64,000 bases of DNA from Streptosporangium lutulentum (GCF_030811455.1 NZ_JAUSQU010000001.1:3534001-3598000), one strand, 5' to 3'; counted from the stretch's first letter, positions 44,088-56,400 are shown. Made by a program: numbers and translations. Notes: a model not told the origin generated them from the sequence alone.

Positions 44088-44132
44088 CGAGCGGGTCACC
44101 GGCACGATCACATGCTCGGGGCGACCCGCTCG
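44088..44132. terminator. Bidirectional terminator candidate
   Basis: CGAGCGGGTC (44088-44097) pairs with GACCCGCTCG (44123-44132) across a 25-nt loop, in the gap between the convergent epoxide hydrolase and the isomerase-like gene. Confidence 0.45.
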
Positions 44133-44143
44133 ACACCGGCCTC

Positions 44144-45571
44144 CTAGGGATTGACCACGACCATCTCTATGCCGAGCAGGTCGGCCACGGCGCGCAGTTC
44201 GGCGGCGCGGTGACCGGTGCCCAGGGCCCAGTGGTGGGAGATGCCGGTCGCGCTCCAGGCGTCGGTCCACTCGCCGGGGTCGCACCCGAAGTCCACCCGC
44301 GAGGTGGTGTTGCCGATCCGCAGGAGCGGGCCGTCCACCGTGGTCCCCTCGGAGACGACGAAGGCGAACTTCCCGTCCCGCTTCTGCAGCAGGCCGAGGG
44401 CGGTCACCGGGCCGTGCGTGACGTCGAACTCGACCGACACGCCCCAGCCGCGCTTGCCGTGGTAGACGCCCAGCCCGCGCAGCAGCGGCCGCTGCGAGCT
44501 GATCGCGAGATGGGCCGGCCCGTCGTGGCCCATCTCGACGTGCCCCCGCAGGAAGTCCAGCGCCTGGAACTCGGTGAAGGAGCCTCCGGCGCCGAGCCGG
44601 TCCATGACGAGCATGGCCAGGGAGGTGCGCAGCTCGTACTCGCCCGCCGCGGGGATCCCCCTGGCGGTCAGCAGGGACGCACCGAGGATCATGCCGGCGC
44701 CGAGACGCTCGTGGATCTCGCCGTCCAGGCCCCGGTGGTAGTAGGCCAGGCTGTCGAGGGCGAAGTCGTCGACGAGCCGGTCCAGGCCGACCGAGACGCG
44801 GGCGGCCCAGGAGAAGTCGTCGTCGTTGACCGTGTCGGCCAGCTCGAAGACCTCTCTGGCGAGGTCGGTGCGTTCCTTGACCTCGGCGTCGGTCACCTTC
44901 TCCACCCGTACGCGGAGGTCGTCGAACTCCAGCACCTCGACGTGCCCGCCGAGGTTGACCGGGATCAGGGTCAGGTCGGTGGCCACGTCCAGCATGCCGG
45001 GGTAGAGGTGGCCCATCAGGCCGTGCCGTCCCCGCTGGAGGGCGGCACGCACCCCGGCGGCCTTGACCCAGCGTCCGATCTTGGCCCAGGCCCGCTCGTC
45101 CTCCAGGTACCCCGACACCGATCGGAAGGGGATGCCGGCCCTGATGAAGGTGTTGGCCATCTCCGGCAGCGGGCAGGCGCCGCAGTAGGCCAGCCACTGG
45201 CCGGTGTCGAAGGTCTCGTGGTCCATCGACTCGCTCGGCTGCAGGTTGATCAGCAGTACCGGCGCGCCGCTGCGCTGCGCGACGGGGAGCAGCATGGTCG
45301 CGGTCATGTAGGTCGTCAGGAAGCCGACGATGATGTCGCAACCGGCCGCGCGGAGCTTCTCCGCCGCCACGGCGCCCTCCTGGGCGTCGGAGATGAAACC
45401 GACGTCGATGACGTCGCAACCGAGCTCGCGCATCCGCTCCGACACCCGCTCGGAGGAGCGCTGGAGCTGCGGCAGCAGGTCCGGGAACTGCGGCCAGTAG
45501 GCTCCGAGTCCTCCCGCCACCAGCCCCACCTTGGGCCGGGGGGCGTCGATCCGGTTGAGGGCGATGGTCAT
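44144..45571 (-). CDS. L-fucose/L-arabinose isomerase-like protein
   Basis: 475 residues. Fold of the AraA/FucI superfamily: KVGLVAGGLGAYWPQFPDL at the N-terminus, the central VGFLTTYMTATMLLPVAQRS, and a C-terminal domain with GISHHWALGTGHRAAEL, where the metal-binding His is expected. ATG 45571 has AGGAGAG upstream. It follows the rhamnose isomerase gene by 43 nt and is probably in the same operon. Bona fide AraA or FucI activity is not certain; it could act on another deoxy sugar derived from rhamnose-containing polymers. Confidence 0.8.
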   Translation of the reverse strand: MTIALNRIDAPRPKVGLVAGGLGAYWPQFPDLLPQLQRSSERVSERMRELGCDVIDVGFISDAQEGAVAAEKLRAAGCDIIVGFLTTYMTATMLLPVAQRSGAPVLLINLQPSESMDHETFDTGQWLAYCGACPLPEMANTFIRAGIPFRSVSGYLEDERAWAKIGRWVKAAGVRAALQRGRHGLMGHLYPGMLDVATDLTLIPVNLGGHVEVLEFDDLRVRVEKVTDAEVKERTDLAREVFELADTVNDDDFSWAARVSVGLDRLVDDFALDSLAYYHRGLDGEIHERLGAGMILGASLLTARGIPAAGEYELRTSLAMLVMDRLGAGGSFTEFQALDFLRGHVEMGHDGPAHLAISSQRPLLRGLGVYHGKRGWGVSVEFDVTHGPVTALGLLQKRDGKFAFVVSEGTTVDGPLLRIGNTTSRVDFGCDPGEWTDAWSATGISHHWALGTGHRAAELRAVADLLGIEMVVVNP

Positions 45572-45614
45572 CGTTGTTCTCTCCTGTCAGTTCTTGTCCG
45601 CTCGGCCCCGCTCA

Positions 45615-46766
45615 TCAGGCGCCCCAGCCGGCGGGGGCGCCGCCGACCCGCTCATCACGGACCCTCTCGAAATACCCCGACCGGGCATACGCCGCCATCG
45701 GATCGGGATCCAACCCCATCTCGGTGCGCACCTGCCCCAGCAACGGCCGCACATCGGTGTTATACGCATCCATCACCACCGCGTTGGCCCCCAGCACATC
45801 CCCCGCCGCCTGCGCCACCGCCAACGCCGCCCGATCCACCAGCAACGCCTTGGCCGTGGCCTCCTGCACATTCATCACCGACCGGATCTGCCCCGCGATC
45901 TTCGGCTCGATGTTGTGACACTGATCCAACATGAACGCCACATTCGCCTCGGCGTCATACCCACCCCCGCCGATCACCTCGAACATGATCCGAAACAACT
46001 GGAACGGATCCGCCGCCCCCACCATCAGATCGTCATCGGCATAAAACCGCGAGTTGAAATCAAACCCGCCCAGCTTGCCCTCCCGCAGCAAAAACGCCAC
46101 GATGAACTCGATGTTGGTGCCCGGCGCGTGATGCCCGGTATCCACCACCACCTGCGCCTTGTCGCCCAACCGCAGGCAGTGCGCATACGCCGTGCCCCAG
46201 TCCGGCACATCACTGACATAAAACGCCGGCTCGAACAACTTGTACTCCAGCAAGAACCGCTGATGCGCCCCCAGCCGGGCATACACCCGCTCCAGCGCCT
46301 GCGCCAGCCGATCCTGCCGGGAGCGGATGTCGTCTTGCCCCGGATAGTTGGTGCCGTCGGAAAACCACAGCTTCAACGTCGCTGAGCCGGTGGCATCCAT
46401 GATGTCCACGCACTCCAGCAGGTGATCGAGCGCCCGCGCCCGCACCTTCGGGTCCGGGTTGGTCACGCTGCCCAGCATGTAGGCGTCGTCTTGGAAGACG
46501 TTGGAGTTGATCGCCCCGATGCCCACCCCCAGCTCCGCCGCCCGTGAGGCCAGGTCGGCGTAGTCGGCCACCCGGTCCCACGGGATGTGCAACGCCACCG
46601 TGGGGGCCACCCCGGTGAAGCGGTGCACCTGCGCGGCGTCGGCGAGCTTCTCATACGGGTCCCGGGGCACTCCGGCCTGGGCGAAGACCTTGAAGCGGGT
46701 GCCGGAGTCACCGAACGCCCAGGACGGTGTCTCGATGCGCTGCCGCCGCAGCAAATCCTTGATCAT
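45615..46766 (-). CDS. rhaI: L-rhamnose isomerase
   Basis: 383 residues, TIM barrel of the actinobacterial/Pseudomonas-type L-rhamnose isomerase. Metal-ligand segments are visible: FLLEYKLFEPAFY (Glu), VVVDTGHHAPGTNIEF (Asp, His), and GFDFNSRFYADDDLMVGAA (Asp cluster). Converts L-rhamnose to L-rhamnulose. ATG 46766 lies 8 nt after the mutarotase stop. Part of the operon starting with rhaT at 51871. Confidence 0.92.
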   Translation of the reverse strand: MIKDLLRRQRIETPSWAFGDSGTRFKVFAQAGVPRDPYEKLADAAQVHRFTGVAPTVALHIPWDRVADYADLASRAAELGVGIGAINSNVFQDDAYMLGSVTNPDPKVRARALDHLLECVDIMDATGSATLKLWFSDGTNYPGQDDIRSRQDRLAQALERVYARLGAHQRFLLEYKLFEPAFYVSDVPDWGTAYAHCLRLGDKAQVVVDTGHHAPGTNIEFIVAFLLREGKLGGFDFNSRFYADDDLMVGAADPFQLFRIMFEVIGGGGYDAEANVAFMLDQCHNIEPKIAGQIRSVMNVQEATAKALLVDRAALAVAQAAGDVLGANAVVMDAYNTDVRPLLGQVRTEMGLDPDPMAAYARSGYFERVRDERVGGAPAGWGA

Positions 46767-46774
46767 TGAAATCC

Positions 46775-47092
46775 CTAATCCAGATGAAACGCCTCGACGA
46801 GGGTCACGAACCCCTCGTCCGGCCTGCCGTCGAGGTCTTCGAAGAACGGCGCCATCTCGGCCTGCCACCGCGCGTTGACCTCGGTCGCCGCCATGCCCTC
46901 GCGGGCCGCGTCGAAGTCCTCGGTCTCCAGGTAGCCGACAAGTAGCCCGTCCTGCCGCAGGAACAGTGAGTAGTTGTGCCAGCCGGTGGCCCGCAGGGCG
47001 TCCTGCATCTCGGGCCACACCGCCCGGTGCCGCTCGCGGTATTCGTCCAGGCGGTCGGGCCGCACCTTCAGCAGGAAGCAGACACGCTGCAT
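46775..47092 (-). CDS. rhaM: L-rhamnose mutarotase
   Basis: 105 residues, typical length. Landmarks: MQRVCFLLKVRPDRLDEY, RHRAVWPEMQDALR (active-site His), GWHNYSLFLR, LVGYLETED, and a C-terminal WQAEMAPFFEDLDG. Interconverts alpha and beta L-rhamnopyranose. Sits between the importer and the isomerase. Confidence 0.93.
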   Translation of the reverse strand: MQRVCFLLKVRPDRLDEYRERHRAVWPEMQDALRATGWHNYSLFLRQDGLLVGYLETEDFDAAREGMAATEVNARWQAEMAPFFEDLDGRPDEGFVTLVEAFHLD

Positions 47093-47162
47093 GAAACGCC
47101 TTCCTTCCTCCTGCGGCTCGCGCCTCCCCGTGCCGACAGGCGCGAGCCGCAGGAGGCGTCTC

Positions 47163-48251
47163 TCAGAAGTCGAACTGGTCGATGTTGGCCGCGTCGAAGG
47201 TGAACGGCGGGCCGAGGATGATCTCGCCGTCCTTGCCGATGGTCCGCTCGCCGAGCTTGCCCGCCTTGAGCACCTCGCCCTCGGCGCCGGTGATCTGGCC
47301 GGAGGCCAGCGCGGCGGCGGCGTAGGAGGCGAGGTAGCCGAGGTCCTTCGGGTTCCACAGCGCGAACTTCTGGACGGTGTCGTCCTTGACGAACTGGCGC
47401 ATCTGGTTGGGCGTGCCGAGGCCCGTCAGGACGACCTTGCCCTTGTACTTGGAGCCGGAGATGTAGCGGGCCGCGGCGGAGATGCCGACGGTGGTCGGCG
47501 AGATGATGCCCTTCAGGTCCGGGTAGGCCTGGAGCAGTCCCTGGGTCTCCTGGAAGGACTTCTGGTCGTCGTCGTCGCCGTAGGCGACCTTGACCAGCTT
47601 CATGTCCTTGTACTCGGGCTTGGTGAGCTCGTCCTTCATGAACTCGATCCAGGTGTTCTGGTTCGTCGCGTTGGCCGTCGCGGAGAGGATCGCGATCTCG
47701 CCCTTGTGGTCGATCATGTCGGCGAGCAGCTTGACCTGACTGCGGCCGATCTCCTCGGAGTTGGCCTGGTTGATGAAGATGTCCCGGCAGTCCTTGGAGG
47801 CGTCCGAGTCATAGGAAACGATCTTGATGCCCTTGGCCCTGGCCTGCTGGAGCGGGCCGCAAACCGCGTTGGCGTCGTTGGCCGCGATCAGGATGGCGTC
47901 ATGGCCCTGCTGGGTCAGCGTGTTGATGTAGGAGACCTGCGAGGAGGCGGAGGCGTCGGACGGGCCGACCTCCTTGGCGTCGCCCTTGTACTCCGCGGCG
48001 GCCTCGATGCCCGCCTTGTCGACGATCGTCTCGTACGGGTTGTTGATCTGCTTGGGCAGGAAGGCGATCTTCAAGCCCTCCTTGATCGGCGCGTTCGGGT
48101 CGGCCTTGGCGGGAGCCGAGGACGCGGGGGCCGCGGGAGCCGCGGAGGCGGCCGAGTCCTTGGTGGTCCCGCCACAGGCCGCCAGGCCCAGGACGAGCAG
48201 GCTCGCGGCGACGACGGCTGAAGCCATCCGCCGGGGGGCTTTTGTCACCAT
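47163..48251 (-). CDS. rhaS: Rhamnose ABC transporter substrate-binding lipoprotein
   Basis: 362 residues. Signal peptide with lipobox LGLAAC (Cys about 26), an Ala/Ser/Pro linker, then a type I periplasmic-binding fold (IAFLPKQINNPYETIVDKAG; AILIAANDANAV; IVSYDSDASKDC; TWIEFMKDEL). ATG 48251 with GAGAGG upstream. Captures L-rhamnose outside the membrane for RhaPQT. Confidence 0.92.
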   Translation of the reverse strand: MVTKAPRRMASAVVAASLLVLGLAACGGTTKDSAASAAPAAPASSAPAKADPNAPIKEGLKIAFLPKQINNPYETIVDKAGIEAAAEYKGDAKEVGPSDASASSQVSYINTLTQQGHDAILIAANDANAVCGPLQQARAKGIKIVSYDSDASKDCRDIFINQANSEEIGRSQVKLLADMIDHKGEIAILSATANATNQNTWIEFMKDELTKPEYKDMKLVKVAYGDDDDQKSFQETQGLLQAYPDLKGIISPTTVGISAAARYISGSKYKGKVVLTGLGTPNQMRQFVKDDTVQKFALWNPKDLGYLASYAAAALASGQITGAEGEVLKAGKLGERTIGKDGEIILGPPFTFDAANIDQFDF

Positions 48252-48298
48252 TGTTCCTCTCTTGTGGATCTCGCTTGATGAGTTCTGGCTGACGTGTT

Positions 48299-49345
48299 TC
48301 ACGGGACCGGCGATCGGCGCCGCTGCCGTACGACGGCCGCGAGGCGCGGGGTGAGCACCGAGACGATGAGAAGCAGGCCGGTGACGACCGACTGGATCTC
48401 GGTCGTCACGTCGTTGAGCATGAGCAGGTTGCGCAGGAGGCCGATGAGCAGCACCCCGGCGATCACACCGCCGAGGGTGCCCTTGCCCCCGTCGAAGTCG
48501 ACACCGCCGATCAGCACGGCGGCGATGACCGCCAGCTCGATGCCGACGCCGTTGTCGGCGCGGGCGCTGCCGTACCGGAGGGTGAAGACGACCCCGGCGA
48601 AGGCCGCGATCGTGCCGGAGAGCACGAACAGCACGAGCTTGATCCGCTTGACCCGGATCCCGGCGAAGAAGGCGGCCTCCTCCTGCGAGCCGATGGCGAA
48701 CAGGGACCGGCCGAAACCGGTGGAGTGCAGGACGACGGCGGTCACCACGGCCAGCACGACGAACAGCGCCACCGGATACGGGATCGGGGTGCCGGGCACG
48801 TCGTCCACCGCGAGGGAGGCGTACTGCTGGGGGAACTCGGCGATGGCCCTGTCCCCGAGCACGACGTAGGCGAGCCCCCGGTAGAGCGCCATCGTCCCGA
48901 TGGTGACCGCCAGGGACGGCAGCCCCAGCCGGGTCACCAGGAGACCGTTGACCAGGCCGCACACCGCCCCGACCACGATCACCAACGGGATGATCGTCTC
49001 GATCGCCCAACCGGCGTCCCACAGCGAGCCCACCAGCGCGCTGGACAGGCCCAGCACCGAGGCGACCGACAGGTCCACCTCGGCGGCGACGACGAGCATC
49101 GTCATCGCCAGGGCGATCAGCGCGATCTCACCGAGGTCCCCGAGCGCGAACGACAGGTTGCCCGCGCTCGCGAAGCTCGGGGAGGTGAACGACCCCCCGA
49201 GGAAGACGACCAGCAGCAGGGCCGTGACGAGCACGTCCCAGCGGAGAAGGTGGCCGGCGCCTCGTCTGGAGGCCCCGGAGCCGGGGGCGGGCGGCGCGGG
49301 AGACGCCTTCTGGGCCGACGTGGCCCCGGACGTTGTTTCAGACAC
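48299..49345 (-). CDS. rhaQ: Rhamnose ABC transporter permease
   Basis: 348 residues from GTG 49345, with GGAGGAACG upstream, overlapping the RhaP stop by 8 nt. A Ser/Pro-rich N-terminus is followed by 8-10 helices of the ribose-type permease family (VAAEVDLSVASVLGLSSALV; GGVDFDGGKGTLGGVIAGV). With RhaP it forms the membrane channel. The order T-P-Q-S is that of known rhamnose importers. Confidence 0.9.
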   Translation of the reverse strand: MSETTSGATSAQKASPAPPAPGSGASRRGAGHLLRWDVLVTALLLVVFLGGSFTSPSFASAGNLSFALGDLGEIALIALAMTMLVVAAEVDLSVASVLGLSSALVGSLWDAGWAIETIIPLVIVVGAVCGLVNGLLVTRLGLPSLAVTIGTMALYRGLAYVVLGDRAIAEFPQQYASLAVDDVPGTPIPYPVALFVVLAVVTAVVLHSTGFGRSLFAIGSQEEAAFFAGIRVKRIKLVLFVLSGTIAAFAGVVFTLRYGSARADNGVGIELAVIAAVLIGGVDFDGGKGTLGGVIAGVLLIGLLRNLLMLNDVTTEIQSVVTGLLLIVSVLTPRLAAVVRQRRRSPVP

Positions 49346-50362
49346 CGCGGACGTTCCTCCTTCGCAGCAGCCGGGCGACGCGCAGCGCGAGCACCCGGTC
49401 GACGCTGATCGCCAGGAGCAGTAGCGCGCCGGTGACGGCCTGCTGCCAGAACGGATTGACGCGCAGCACCACCAGGGCGCTGCCGATCGTCGTGAGGAGC
49501 AGGGCACCGAGCGTCGCGCCGTAGACGCTTCCCACCCCGCCGGTGATGGCCACCCCGCCGACGACGACGGCGCTCACGACCAGGAGCTCCCAGCCGTTCG
49601 CCGAGTCGGCGACGACCGTGCCGAACCTCGCCAGCCAGAGCACGCCGCCGAGGCCGGCGAGCGACCCGCTCAGCAGGTAGGCGGCCAGGACGCGCCGCCG
49701 TACCGGGATCCCCGCCAGGAGCGCGGCCTCGGGGCTGGAGCCGATGGCGTAGAACTCCCGGCCCGACGGGTAGGAGCGCAGGTAGAAGCCCATGGCCAGC
49801 ATGATGAGAACGGTGATCAGCGGCAGGTACGGCACGCCGAGCACGCTGCCGTTGCCCAGGTCGAGCAGGCCCGCCGGCAGGTCGACCGCGTTGATCTGCC
49901 GTCCGTGGGCGAGGTAGTAGTCGATGCCCTGGATGACGTAGAGCGTGCCGAGGGTCACCACGAGCGCGGGCACCCGGCAGAAGCTGACCAGCAGGCCGTT
50001 GATCAGCCCGCAGGCGGCGCCGATCGCGACTCCCAGGATCACCACGGAGACGATGCCCCTGCTGTGATCGGCGGACAGGAAGTCTCCGGCGGAGAAGGCG
50101 ACCAGGCCGACCACCGAGCCGACGGACAGGTCGATGTTCCGCGTCATGACCACCGCCGACTGGCCCACGGCCAGCAGCGCCAGGATCGAGGTGTTGAGCA
50201 GGATGTCCTTGACGCCCTGACCGGACAGGAAGTTGGGGTTGGCCGCCGCGGTCACGCCGACCAAAACCACCAGGGCCGCGACCAGGCTCAGCTCCCGCGC
50301 CCGGAAGACCAGGTCGACCAGGTTGCGGGCGCTGCGTCCCGCCACCGCCTCCGTCGCCGTAC

Positions 50363-50366
<4 letters not shown>
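49338..50366 (-). CDS. rhaP: Rhamnose ABC transporter permease
   Basis: 342 residues; ATG 50366 overlaps the RhaT stop by 4 nt. Ribose-type permease with helices throughout, [20 protein letters not shown], the conserved [19 protein letters not shown] and [18 protein letters not shown]. Pairs with RhaQ. Confidence 0.9.
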
Positions 50367-51871
<1,505 letters not shown>

Positions 51872-52259
51872 CAGCAGCTCCTGCCAAAAACGATTTAACG
51901 GGTTGTGGTGGACAGTAGAACCAAGCTCCGACGGGTGTCAATGGAGCATGAACATGCCGTTTCCTTAGCGTTACACGACCTCCGGCGCCGCATCGCGGCA
52001 TCCCGCCAGGCCAGCTCACCCGCGCACGACGGGCCGTGCGAGGAGCTTCCGCTTATTACGTTTTAACAACCCCGGCCGGAACCAGACCCGGAAGGCCGCC
52101 GGCGAAGTTGACGAGACTTTTGACCTCAACGCGAACACGGAGAGTAAAGCACTGAAAACGGATCGTGTTAGCTTCTGAAGACTTGATCCACTTCGAATGG
52201 AGAAGCTCGCTTTCGAAGGCTCTTCCACCTTCCGCATCACTACGGTTCGGGGATCCACC
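51872..52259. other. Divergent promoter region, rhamnose operon / WxL-DUF916 locus
   Basis: 388 nt. Close to the rhaT start is AAAAACGATTTAAC (51887-51900), which resembles a LacI-type half-palindrome, and TTACGTTTTAAC lies near 52056. A GGCAGGAGCTG ribosome binding site serves rhaT. The half toward 52260 is moderately AT-rich (GTAAAGCACTG; CTTCGAATGGAG) and probably holds the plus-strand promoter. No gene. Confidence 0.35.
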
Positions 52260-52352
52260 ATGCGCAGTCCGCTGTTCGGCACCGCCGCGTCCGCCGCCCT
52301 CGCCCTGCTCGCCGGCACCCATACCGGCGCGATCACCCACTCGGTGGCCTAG
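52260..52352 (+). pseudogene. Internally deleted WxL-like protein gene
   Basis: A 30-codon frame: signal-peptide-like start (MRSPLFGTAASAALALLAG) joined directly to THTGAITHSVA and stop. That ending matches the C-terminus TYTGTVTHQVA of the 185-residue WxL-like protein at 60111-60668, and both stand immediately before a DUF916-like gene. The middle ~150 codons are missing, so this is a collapsed paralogue, still in frame. Confidence 0.65.
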
Positions 52353-52370
52353 CCGGGATCAGCGACAATC

Positions 52371-53363
52371 GTGTTTCGCCGTCTCACCGCTCTGGCCCTG
52401 TTGATGACCGCCGCGCTCGCCCCGGCCACCGGCATCTCGCAGGCATCCGCCCGGCCCGCACCGGACGGCATCGGGATCCGGCCGGTCGACGTACCTATCG
52501 TGACCAGGGCCGATCCACGGGCCCGGCGCTACATCGTCGACCACCTCAAACCAGGCATGGTCATCAACCGGCACCTCGAGGTGTCCAACCCGACCGACGA
52601 GCCTCTGCGGGTGGCGATCTATCCGGCCGCGGCGTCGATCAGCGACGGAAGGTTCGCGTTCGCCGACGGTCGCGCCTCCAACGAGCTGTCCACCTGGACA
52701 TCCACGACTCCCCACAGGCTGTCCCTGGCACCGCACACCAGCTCCAGGGCCACCGTGACCGTCACCGTTCCGGACGACGCCTCCGCCGGAGAGCGCTACG
52801 CCATGGTGTGGGCCGAGGTGGGCACGATCACGCCGCCCGGCGGCATCCGCGAGGTGAACCGTGCCGGCGTCCGGATCTATCTCTCGATCGGCCCTGGTGA
52901 CGCGCCGCCGACGGACTTCACCATCGACACGCTGACCACCCAGCGGACGGCCGAGGGCAGGCCGATACTCCTCGCCCAGGTGCGCAACACGGGGGGCCGC
53001 GCCCTCGATCTGACCGGTGACCTGCGGCTCTCGGACGGTCCACGGGGCATGGGTGCGGGATCGTTCGACGTCCAGCCCGGCACGACCCTCCCGCCCGGCG
53101 GCACCGGCACCGCCACCGTGGCCCTCGGGGACCAGGTGCCCGATGGGCCGTGGCAGGCACGGATCCGCCTGCGGAGCGGACTGGTGGAACGCCTCGCCAA
53201 GGCGACCATCCGCTTCCCGCCTTCCGCCGGCGTGGCGGCGGCGTCGACGGAGGCGGATCTCCTCCCTGTGGCGATCGCGGCGGGTCTGGTTCTGAGCGTG
53301 ACCGGGCTGGCCGTCGTCTTCCTCGGGCGCGGCCGCCGGCGCGCCGCTCACACGCGACCGTGA
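52371..53363 (+). CDS. Secreted DUF916-like membrane-anchored protein
   Basis: 330 residues, GTG start. Signal peptide 1-27 ending SQASA. Two Ig-like beta-sandwich segments (about 40-150 and 165-280; RYIVDHLKPGMVINRHLEVS, AGERYAMVWAE, PTDFTIDTLTTQ), then a membrane helix (about 292-315) and a basic RGRRRR tail inside. This is the build of DUF916 proteins, which in Firmicutes pair with WxL proteins at the cell surface. A clear paralogue of the protein at 60697. Its WxL partner upstream has collapsed. Confidence 0.8.
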   Translation: MFRRLTALALLMTAALAPATGISQASARPAPDGIGIRPVDVPIVTRADPRARRYIVDHLKPGMVINRHLEVSNPTDEPLRVAIYPAAASISDGRFAFADGRASNELSTWTSTTPHRLSLAPHTSSRATVTVTVPDDASAGERYAMVWAEVGTITPPGGIREVNRAGVRIYLSIGPGDAPPTDFTIDTLTTQRTAEGRPILLAQVRNTGGRALDLTGDLRLSDGPRGMGAGSFDVQPGTTLPPGGTGTATVALGDQVPDGPWQARIRLRSGLVERLAKATIRFPPSAGVAAASTEADLLPVAIAAGLVLSVTGLAVVFLGRGRRRAAHTRP

Positions 53364-53364
53364 C

Positions 53365-53404
53365 GACCCTCTGTGGTACGGCCTGGCCGTATCACAGAGG
53401 GTCT
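53365..53404. terminator. Terminator after the first DUF916-like gene
   Basis: GACCCTCTGTG ... CACAGAGGGTC with an inner ACGGCC/GGCCGT pair; it starts 1 nt after the stop codon, between convergent genes. Confidence 0.75.
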
Positions 53405-53423
53405 CGCCGGCGATTCGACCGCC

Positions 53424-53456
53424 CTGCCCCAGCGGACCCACGGACCGCTGGGGCAG
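53424..53456. terminator. Second hairpin, terminator of the glycosidase gene
   Basis: CTGCCCCAGCGG and CCGCTGGGGCAG, 12-bp perfect stem with a 9-nt loop, lying 14 nt beyond the stop of the minus-strand gene at 53471. Confidence 0.7.
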
Positions 53457-53470
53457 CGCGGGTCTTCAGG

Positions 53471-56400
53471 TCAGGCCGCCGCCCGCGCCGACAGCGTGAC
53501 CGTCGACCGCCGGGTGACGCCGTTCACGGTGACCGCGACGACGACCTGTCCCGCGCGCAGCGCCGTGAGCGTTCCCGTGGCGGGATCGAGCACCGCGACA
53601 TGGCGCGACTTCGCCCCGGCGCGGGTGCCGATGTGGAGGTTCGGCGAGCCCGACCAGTCCGCCGACGCGGGATAGGCGACGGGCACCGTACGGGTTCCCT
53701 GTGACAGGCTCGCCGCGACGTGGCCGGGCCTGCCGATCTCCACCGACGCGGGCGCGGTGAGCGTCAGCTCGTCGACGTGCGGGCGGACCTGCGTGCCGAT
53801 CCAGGCCGGGGCGTCGGCGAACCAGTTGCGGCGCACGTGCGCCGCCTCCTGCTCGCTCACCGGATCGACCCCCCACAGCGACCAGCCGGTGAATCCTCCG
53901 TCGTCGGCGGCCGTGGCCGGGTTCTTGCCCGCGTTGCCGTTGACGAAGTACGGCACGGCGTCGATCCGCGAGGCGTGGAAGGTCCCGACGTGGGCGCCGA
54001 TGTAGGCGGCTCCCTTGCCGGTGGTGCGCTGGAAGTCGGCGAGCCAGCCCTCGACCAGCGCGGCCTCCTTGCGGTCGCCGAGCTGGCTTGCCTTGCCGGG
54101 CGTCGGATCGCGCGGCGGCACGTGGAACAGCACCGCGACCGAGCCGATCGACGGGTCCTTCGCCGCCGCGTCAAGGCGCTCGCGCAACATGGCCACCTGC
54201 TCGAACCCTCCACCCCCCAGGTTCAGCCGCGAGGTGTCGAGGGTCACGAAACGGGTTCCCCTGTGGTCGAAGCTGCCGTACGTGTCGCCGAAGACCGACC
54301 GGAAATTGTCGATCTTCCCGCCCATGACCTCGTGGTTTCCCGGCAGGTAGTGGACGGGTAGCTCGCCGTGGAGTTCCTCGTCGAGGATCCGCCTGGCGAG
54401 CGCGAAGTCCTCAGGTGACGCCTCGTCGACGAGGTCTCCGTTGATGAGCAGGAAGTCGGGCCTGGCCGCCTTGATCTCCCGCAGGGTGCGGCGGGCGGCC
54501 GCGACGAGGTCGCTGTCGGGGTTCCGGGCCACGAACTGGGCGTCGGACATGACCGCGAACCGCCATGGCATCGCCGCGACCTCCGCCCCGGTGCGGACCA
54601 CCGGGTCGGCCGTCCTCGGAGCCACCGGCGCGGTCAGGGACGGCGGCACCCTCGCGACGAGCCCGTCGACGACGATCTCGTTGGTGTACTTCTGGTCGGC
54701 CTTGGTCTCCGCGACGTAGAAGCGCCGGAGCCTGAGCGGGTGATTCGTCCCCGGCGGCACGGTGAACTCGACGAATCTCCAGCCGGTCCAGGTGAGGTAG
54801 GGACCTCGCAGGATCTGCGACTGCCCCTGCGCGTCGTAGAACTCCAGGCTCGGCCACTCCCCCTTGCCCGTCGAGTGGATCCACATGCCGAACGCCTGCG
54901 GCTGGCCGGGCACGACGACCTGCTGGGGCGGGGAGGCGTAGGCCGCACGGGTCGCCGTCGACTGCGTGAAGTCGTAGGCGAGCTTCAGCCCGCCGCCGCT
55001 CTGGCCCGGCGTCGCCGACAGCGAGCCCGTCGCGCGCGCCGCGGCGAACGTCCACGATCCCGCGTCCTCGAAGTCGGCGACCGGGACGCTCTCGTATCCG
55101 ATGGTCACCGGCACCGCGGTGCTGAAGCCGCCGGCCCTCAACGTCACCAGGCCCGAACCGACCTCCTTCTTCGCCTTCACGGTGAAGAAGCCGTGTTCGG
55201 AGGCGACGACGTCGAGCAGTTCCCTGTCGTAGTCGAGCCGCACGTCGGCCGGTTCGATGGGGGCGGAGTTGCCGTTGCGGTCGTAGCCGACCACGCCGAA
55301 CGTCCCCGTGGCGTTCGCACCCGCGAGGCCCACCAGGTCGGCCGTGGCGCCCACGCGCGCGAGGGGTTGCAGAACCGTGAGATCGATCTCTCCCTTTTTG
55401 CCGTCGCGCGACGCGGTGACGGTCGTCTGCCCGGGCAGGAGCGCGCGGAAGGTGCCGCGATCGACGAGGCCGTGCACCGCCTTGCTCACCCGCCACGAGG
55501 GAGTGCCCGCCGCGGGGCCGTACGTCTCGTCGTGACCGGCGGCGGTGAGTTCGCGGGTGAACCCGGGGAACACCCGGTCGGGACGACCGCCGCTGACCGG
55601 CCCGGCGCCCGGAGCCCTGGCCGGGTCGCTCGCCGTCTCCACCCAGAAGCCCTTGAGCCTGCCGCTTCCGGCGGGTGCGTAGAGCGCGAGGCCGTTGGGG
55701 ACGTGCCGCTCGCCTCCGTCGGAGGGACTGTTCTCGATCTGGGCCTCGGCGGAGCCGGGCTCGCGGGCGAGCATCGTCGAGGAGCCGCCGCCGTCGAGGT
55801 TCAGCGCGTCGTGGGCGCCCAGCTCGGCCATCATCGCGCCGAGTTCGGTGAGCGTGACGCCCCTGCTGTCGGCCTGCCGGCCGTCGACGGTCAGCAGGTA
55901 CATCCTGCGGCCGTCGGCGGAGAACCCGACGGCGGTGCGCGGGTGGGCCGTGTTGTCGGCCGAGGTCTGCACGACGCCGTCCTTGACGAGGACCTGGCTG
56001 CCGCCGACGGCCACCTCGACCGTCCTGCCGTCGGAGGACTTCGGCTGGTATCTCACCTCGACGCGGTCGCCCGTCTTCAGCGCGGCGAGCGCGGCCGCCC
56101 CGGCGTCCCGGCCGAGCAGGATCGTCGTGCCCGCGGGGATCGGGCCGCTCCCGGCGGAGGCTCGCACCTCGGTGACGGCACCGTTCCTGAGCTCGACCTC
56201 GGTGACCGCGTCCGAGCCCTCGACCGCGCGGGCCCTGCCGTAGGAGCCCCAGAGCGGGGTGAACAGCCCGACGCCGTCGTCCTGAATGAGCTGGTTGAAC
56301 TGGGTCAGCGTGATCGGGGCGCCGCCCTCGGGGGACGCGGTGCCGTCGAAGTACATCCGCAGCACCCGTCCGACCCCGTCGGCCGTGATCGCGACGGCGT

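Noticed and set aside
52016-52336. Minus-strand 106-codon frame in the rhaT / WxL intergenic region
   Set aside because: No start signal; it overlaps the plus-strand WxL relic and has shadow-like composition.
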